From Bacilli bacterium (GTDB taxonomy: Bacteria; Bacillota_I; Bacilli_A; RF39; UBA660): a DNA stretch of 64,000 bases. Made by a program: the position numbers and the translations under genes. Below the pieces are notes generated by a model. It was not told where the DNA came from, made no database searches, and saw nothing but the letters and a program-made list of their open reading frames with translations. The stretch spans positions 91,193 through 155,192 of the forward strand of contig JAFYEA010000017.1 in NCBI GenBank assembly GCA_017544525.1. Reading direction: 5' to 3'. Below are positions 61,055 through 64,000 of this stretch, one piece after another (the stretch's first letter is position 1; each line of letters opens with the position of its first letter).

Positions 61055-62150
61055 GGCAGGAATTATAGGATTACCAAATGTTGGTAAAAGTACGTTATTT
61101 AATGCAATAACTAAAAAAAATATTCTAGCAGCTAATTATCCGTTTGCAACAATTGATCCTAATGTTGGGGTAGTTACTGTTCCGGATAAAAGACTTGAAA
61201 CTTTGAATGATATGTATATGCCAGAAAGATGTATTCCGACTCAATATGAATTTATTGATATTGCTGGATTGGTAAAAGGAGCATCTACTGGTGAAGGACT
61301 TGGTAATAAATTTTTAGCTAATATTAGAGAAGTTGATGCAATTGTTCAAGTTGTTAGATGTTTTGAGAATAAAGATATTATTCATGTTGAAGGTGGAATT
61401 GATCCTACTAGAGATATCGAAATAGTAAACTATGAATTAATATTAAGTGATTTAGAAATAGTTGAAAATAGGCTTTCTAAAATAGAAAAGAAAGCAACTA
61501 CCACTAATGATAAAGATGCTTTGTTTGAAGTTTCAGTTTTAAAGAAAGCAATTGATAATCTTAGAAGTGGTAAAATGCTTAGATTAATTGAATTTGATGA
61601 GAAAGAGTCTAAGTTATTAAAAACATATAATTTAATAACAAATAAACCTTTTATATATTTGGCTAATGTTAGTGAGGATGACTTGTTGAGTGATGAAAAT
61701 GAATATGTTAAAAAGGTCAGAGAAATTGCAAATAATGAAAATGCAGCTGTTGTCCTTATGTGCGCTAAGATTGAAAGTGAATTATCTGAATTAGATGAAG
61801 ATTCTAAAAGAGAGTTTTTAAAAGACTTAGGAATTAATAATAGTGGTCTTGATCAATTGATACATATTACTTATCATATTTTAGGCCTTAAAACATTCTT
61901 TACTGTTGGTAAAGACGAAGTAAGAGCATGGACATTTAAGGATGGAATGAAAGCTCCTGAATGTGCTGGTATAATTCATACTGATTTTGAAAAGGGATTT
62001 ATTAAAGCAGAAGTAATGAGTTATGATGATTTAATAGAATGTGGTAGTGAATTAAAGGTTAAAGAAGCGGGTAAAGCAAGACTTGAAGGAAAAGATTATT
62101 TAATGCAAGATGGAGATATTTGTTATTTTAGATTTAATGTTACAAAATGA
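61044..62150 (+). CDS. ychF: Redox-regulated ATPase/GTPase YchF
   Basis: Obg-like, ATP-preferring P-loop protein that binds ribosomes. The 368 residues show [19 protein letters not shown] (G1), [38 protein letters not shown] (G3), and the C-terminal TGS-like [28 protein letters not shown] 61044 overlaps the abgT stop by 11 bases and has GGTG at 6 bases; GTG 61035 is not preferred. Conserved partner of parB in Firmicutes. Confidence 0.95.
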   Translation: MALKAGIIGLPNVGKSTLFNAITKKNILAANYPFATIDPNVGVVTVPDKRLETLNDMYMPERCIPTQYEFIDIAGLVKGASTGEGLGNKFLANIREVDAIVQVVRCFENKDIIHVEGGIDPTRDIEIVNYELILSDLEIVENRLSKIEKKATTTNDKDALFEVSVLKKAIDNLRSGKMLRLIEFDEKESKLLKTYNLITNKPFIYLANVSEDDLLSDENEYVKKVREIANNENAAVVLMCAKIESELSELDEDSKREFLKDLGINNSGLDQLIHITYHILGLKTFFTVGKDEVRAWTFKDGMKAPECAGIIHTDFEKGFIKAEVMSYDDLIECGSELKVKEAGKARLEGKDYLMQDGDICYFRFNVTK

Positions 62151-62180
62151 GTGTAAATAATATAAAAACACTCTTTTTAT
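62148..62180 (+). terminator. Probable terminator of the parA-ychF cluster
   Basis: GAGTGT near 62149-62154 pairs with ACACTC at 62168-62173, followed by TTTTTATTTT. The loop is long and the stem short, so the hairpin is only moderately strong. Confidence 0.6.
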
Positions 62181-62222
62181 TTTAAAAAAAAGATGTATAA
62201 TCTTATTATAGGAGAGTGAAAA

Positions 62223-62984
62223 ATGGAAGAAAAGAAAAAAGGTAAAGGTGGGATGATTGCTTTATTAGTCTTTTTGTTCTTATTATGTGTAGGTGCTGGT
62301 GTATATGGCTATTTAAATAAGGATAAAGAAGAAGATAAGGTAACAGATAATAGCAATGTAGTTGAAAAAAATGAAGTTAATAATAATGAGACAACTGATA
62401 ATAAGGAAGAAAAGACTACTGAAACAGAAAATAAAACAAGTACTGAGACAACAGTAAATAATTTTGATAAAGTAGCTGTAACAGATTTAAACAATAAATT
62501 ATCAAAGTTAGATTTTAATAACAAAACCACTTCACATAGTAGTGAAGATGAATGGTTAGTTCTAGATGCTAAAATTGCAGATGGAAAAGTAGAAATAAAG
62601 ATAAATATTACTGAAGGTGAAGAGGAAAAAATAGAAAGAGTTTATACTGTTGAAGATATAAATAATGCTGTCAGTGTAGGTAGTGGTATTTCAGTTCAAG
62701 GAAGTGGTTTTGCTGATTTTTATATACTAACAGAAGATGGAAAAGTATATAGAATTGAAGATGAAATAAGTGAAGTAAAAAAAGATGTTAATTATACAGG
62801 GTTACCAAAAAATATGTTAATTAATAATGCTGTATCAATAGCTGTTGTTGATTCTAGTTTTAATTTAGCTGATAATGCGGAAACTACTATTCCAACTGTA
62901 TATATTAAAACTAATGATGGAAGAATATTTACTAATGAACCAATTAATGAACAACAAGGATTAATTGAAGTAATTGAAAAATAA
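62223..62984 (+). CDS. Membrane-anchored exported protein with low-complexity linker (253 aa)
   Basis: Not recognised. One helix (MIALLVFLFLLCVGAGVYGYL, about residues 11-31), an Asn/Glu/Thr-rich linker of about 55 residues (TTDNKEEKTTETENKTSTETT-like), then an extracellular domain whose blocks VGSGISVQGSGFADFYILTEDGKVYRIED and TVYIKTNDGRIFTNE repeat an I-L-x-x-D/N-G-x-x-Y/F pattern, like a short beta-propeller or RCC1-like blade. ATG 62223 with GGAGAGTGAAA. Function unknown. Confidence 0.6.
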   Translation: MEEKKKGKGGMIALLVFLFLLCVGAGVYGYLNKDKEEDKVTDNSNVVEKNEVNNNETTDNKEEKTTETENKTSTETTVNNFDKVAVTDLNNKLSKLDFNNKTTSHSSEDEWLVLDAKIADGKVEIKINITEGEEEKIERVYTVEDINNAVSVGSGISVQGSGFADFYILTEDGKVYRIEDEISEVKKDVNYTGLPKNMLINNAVSIAVVDSSFNLADNAETTIPTVYIKTNDGRIFTNEPINEQQGLIEVIEK

Positions 62985-62989
62985 GCAAT

Positions 62990-63020
62990 AAAAAAGAGTA
63001 ACAATTGTTACTCTTTTATT
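62990..63020. terminator. Bidirectional terminator
   Basis: AAAAAGAGTAACAA-TTGTTACTCTTTT (centre about 63004/63005) is a perfect palindrome between the convergent exported-protein and hsp20 genes. Confidence 0.85.
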
Positions 63021-63027
63021 TTGATAT

Positions 63028-63423
63028 TTATTTTATTTCGATGAATTTCTTAGTTTCTTTCTTTTCTTCTTTAGGGAATGAAATCTTTAATAATCCTTTA
63101 TCGAAAGTAGCATTTATTTTGCTTTCATCAATGTTGCCAACATTGAATTGTCTTCTTACTGAGCCATAAACTCTTTCTTTTTTGTAATAATTCTTTTCTT
63201 CATCTTCTTTTTCTTCTTTCTTAGTTGCTTCAATTGTAAGTATTCCATCTTCTACATCAAGTTTAATATCATTCTTGTCAAATCCTGGAACTTCTAATTC
63301 AATATGAACATTACCTTTCTTTTCATAGATGTCACATTTCATATCCATTCTTGGCATTTTTGGCATTGGTACAAAATCATCAAAGAAATCATCTAAATAA
63401 AATTTTCCTGGTAATAAACTCAT
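63028..63423 (-). CDS. hsp20: Small heat-shock protein Hsp20
   Basis: A 131-residue alpha-crystallin-type chaperone that holds unfolded proteins. Residues about 25-115 form the crystallin domain: MDMKCDIYEKKGNVHIELEVPGFDKNDIKLDVEDGILTIEA then RRQFNVGNIDESKINATFDKGLLKISFPK, with the conserved G-x-L in GLLKISF. ATG 63423 is preferred over the ATG 9 bases upstream, which would touch AAGGAG; here the spacing is 9. Transcription is controlled by the CIRCE element immediately upstream. Confidence 0.95.
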   Translation of the reverse strand: MSLLPGKFYLDDFFDDFVPMPKMPRMDMKCDIYEKKGNVHIELEVPGFDKNDIKLDVEDGILTIEATKKEEKEDEEKNYYKKERVYGSVRRQFNVGNIDESKINATFDKGLLKISFPKEEKKETKKFIEIK

Positions 63424-63446
63424 TATTATCATCTCCTTACAGATAT

Positions 63447-63475
63447 AATTATACTCAATAATTAGCACTTGTCAA
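63447..63475 (-). promoter_or_regulatory. Housekeeping sigma promoter of hsp20
   Basis: On the minus strand TTGACA (63475-63470) is followed after 16 bases by TATAAT (63453-63448). It overlaps the CIRCE element, so bound HrcA would block RNA polymerase. Confidence 0.8.
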
Positions 63476-63488
63476 TAGAGAGTGCTAA
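63462..63488. promoter_or_regulatory. CIRCE element (HrcA operator)
   Basis: TTAGCACTT (63462-63470), 9 bases, GAGTGCTAA (63480-63488). This is the TTAGCACTC-N9-GAGTGCTAA consensus with one mismatch in the left arm. It lies over the -35 of hsp20, so hsp20 belongs to the HrcA regulon. Confidence 0.92.
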
Positions 63489-63704
63489 TTTTTTTGCTTT
63501 TTTTATTTATTTTACATTATTATGATATTCAAAATAGAAAAAAGTAATCATTTTTAACAAAATATTACAAAGTTTGATAAAATTTACTTTTTTATATAAT
63601 AAAAGTATGATAAAATATTATTGTTTTAATGCAGTAATTATTTATTCAATTATTGGTGAAAATTTTACTTTAAAATAATATAATTCTAGTAGGGGAAGAT
63701 AAGT

Positions 63705-64000
63705 ATGAAAAAAGATAAGAAATTTTTAAGTGAATTAGAAAGTAATTTAGAAGGTGTTAGTTCTAAAAATAAGAAAAAGATTATAGAAAAATATGATCTT
63801 CTTATTAAGAATGAAAAAGAGAATGGGAAGAAAATTACTGTTATATTAAAAGAGATTGGTAAACCTAAAGAAATTGCTGAGAAAGAGAAGGCATTATTAG
63901 GAAAAGAACCTTTGACTTTGAGAATTAAAGAGAAGGCTAAGAAGATTAGTAGTAGTGCTAAAGAATCTATTAATAAAGCTAAGAAGAATTTAAAAAAGAA
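63705..64000 (+). CDS. HAAS-domain-like protein (partial, cut by window edge)
   Basis: The first 98 codons are visible. FLSELESNLEGVSSKNKKKIIEKYDLLI then VILKEIGKPKEIAEK match the HAAS/DUF1700 type N-terminal helical domain found in membrane-associated signalling proteins (often next to a PadR-like regulator, which is not seen here). A Lys-rich helix follows before the window end. ATG 63705 after AGGGGAAGATAAGT. The rest, likely a membrane region, lies outside the window. Confidence 0.65.
   Translation, partial: MKKDKKFLSELESNLEGVSSKNKKKIIEKYDLLIKNEKENGKKITVILKEIGKPKEIAEKEKALLGKEPLTLRIKEKAKKISSSAKESINKAKKNLKK

Noticed and set aside
63489..63704. Gap between hsp20 and the HAAS gene as a possible small RNA gene
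   Set aside because: No hairpin plus T run and no conserved RNA motif is visible; the region is AT-rich promoter-like sequence.
1..64000. tRNA, rRNA, CRISPR, IS elements or prophage genes
   Set aside because: I found no T-loop (GGTTCGAnTCC) patterns, direct-repeat arrays, transposases, integrases or phage structural genes by reading; a dedicated scan could change this.

Overview
The window is very AT-rich, gene-dense bacterial DNA. TGG encodes Trp and TGA serves as a stop, so the code is the standard bacterial one (table 11). Shine-Dalgarno sites of the AGGAGG/AGGTG type, a CIRCE element, LtaS/CsbB/YfhO wall-polymer genes, AddAB recombination genes, class A PBP, L,D-transpeptidase and a parA-parB-DUF951-ychF neighbourhood all point to a walled, low-GC member of the Firmicutes (Bacillota). 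A small-genome gut Bacilli lineage, for example of the RF39 type, is my inference and not proven here. No rRNA, tRNA, IS element, prophage block or CRISPR array was recognised, and no gene-free stretch exceeds about 285 bases.

Layout. 1-1701 (minus): murD and a truncated zinc-ribbon membrane protein. 1795-6501 (plus): a tight cluster of an adenosine-deaminase-fold protein with an altered zinc site, a CBS/DRTGG manganese pyrophosphatase and a transglutaminase-fold protein. 6559-11329: an LRV-repeat protein, guanylate kinase, a helical unknown, a lipoprotein and a YbaK-type deacylase. 11400-16846: addB-addA. 16909-19683: trkA-trkH potassium uptake. 19763-22153: small unknowns and membrane proteins. 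22199-31247: an envelope region with a LysM amidase, an EndA-like nuclease, an LtaS-type enzyme, an exported unknown, the CsbB-GtrA-YfhO glycosylation operon and a SleB/CwlJ-type hydrolase. 31322-32930: a small acidic protein overlapping a possible HopA1-like protein. 33641-39323: phosphomannomutase, alpha/beta hydrolase, membrane-anchored MurF-like ligase, Ddl and, facing them, glutamate racemase. 39399-45668: a small-multidrug-export-type protein, sirtuin, a surface metallo-beta-lactamase with Ig-like domains, a ZIP transporter, a LysR regulator and a pair of related coiled-coil/zinc-knuckle proteins. 45693-51338: RluA, PBP1, DagK, a cation exchanger and a lipoprotein. 51418-55627: a stand-alone E2-type acyltransferase, acyl-CoA ligase and FAD oxidoreductase cluster. 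55691-57487: a membrane-anchored unknown and an L,D-transpeptidase. 57670-62150: parA-parB-DUF951-abgT-ychF. 62223-64000: an exported unknown, CIRCE-controlled hsp20 and a HAAS-type protein cut by the window end.

How it works together. Much of the window builds, cross-links, decorates or cuts the cell wall: MurD, MurF, Ddl, MurI, PBP1, Ldt, LtaS, CsbB/GtrA/YfhO, the amidase and the SleB-type hydrolase. DagK may recycle the diacylglycerol that LtaS releases. The parAB/ychF cluster suggests closeness to the replication origin.

Regulation. Transcription units are short. They typically begin with an extended -10 box (TGN-TATAAT), in several cases so close to the ATG that the mRNA should be leaderless. 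They often end in palindromic A-stem-T terminators shared by convergent genes. The best candidates for undescribed biology are the ADA-like/pyrophosphatase/transglutaminase cluster, the E2-like/acyl-CoA ligase/FAD operon, the CNH-CxxC protein pair and the HopA1-like protein with its acidic neighbour.
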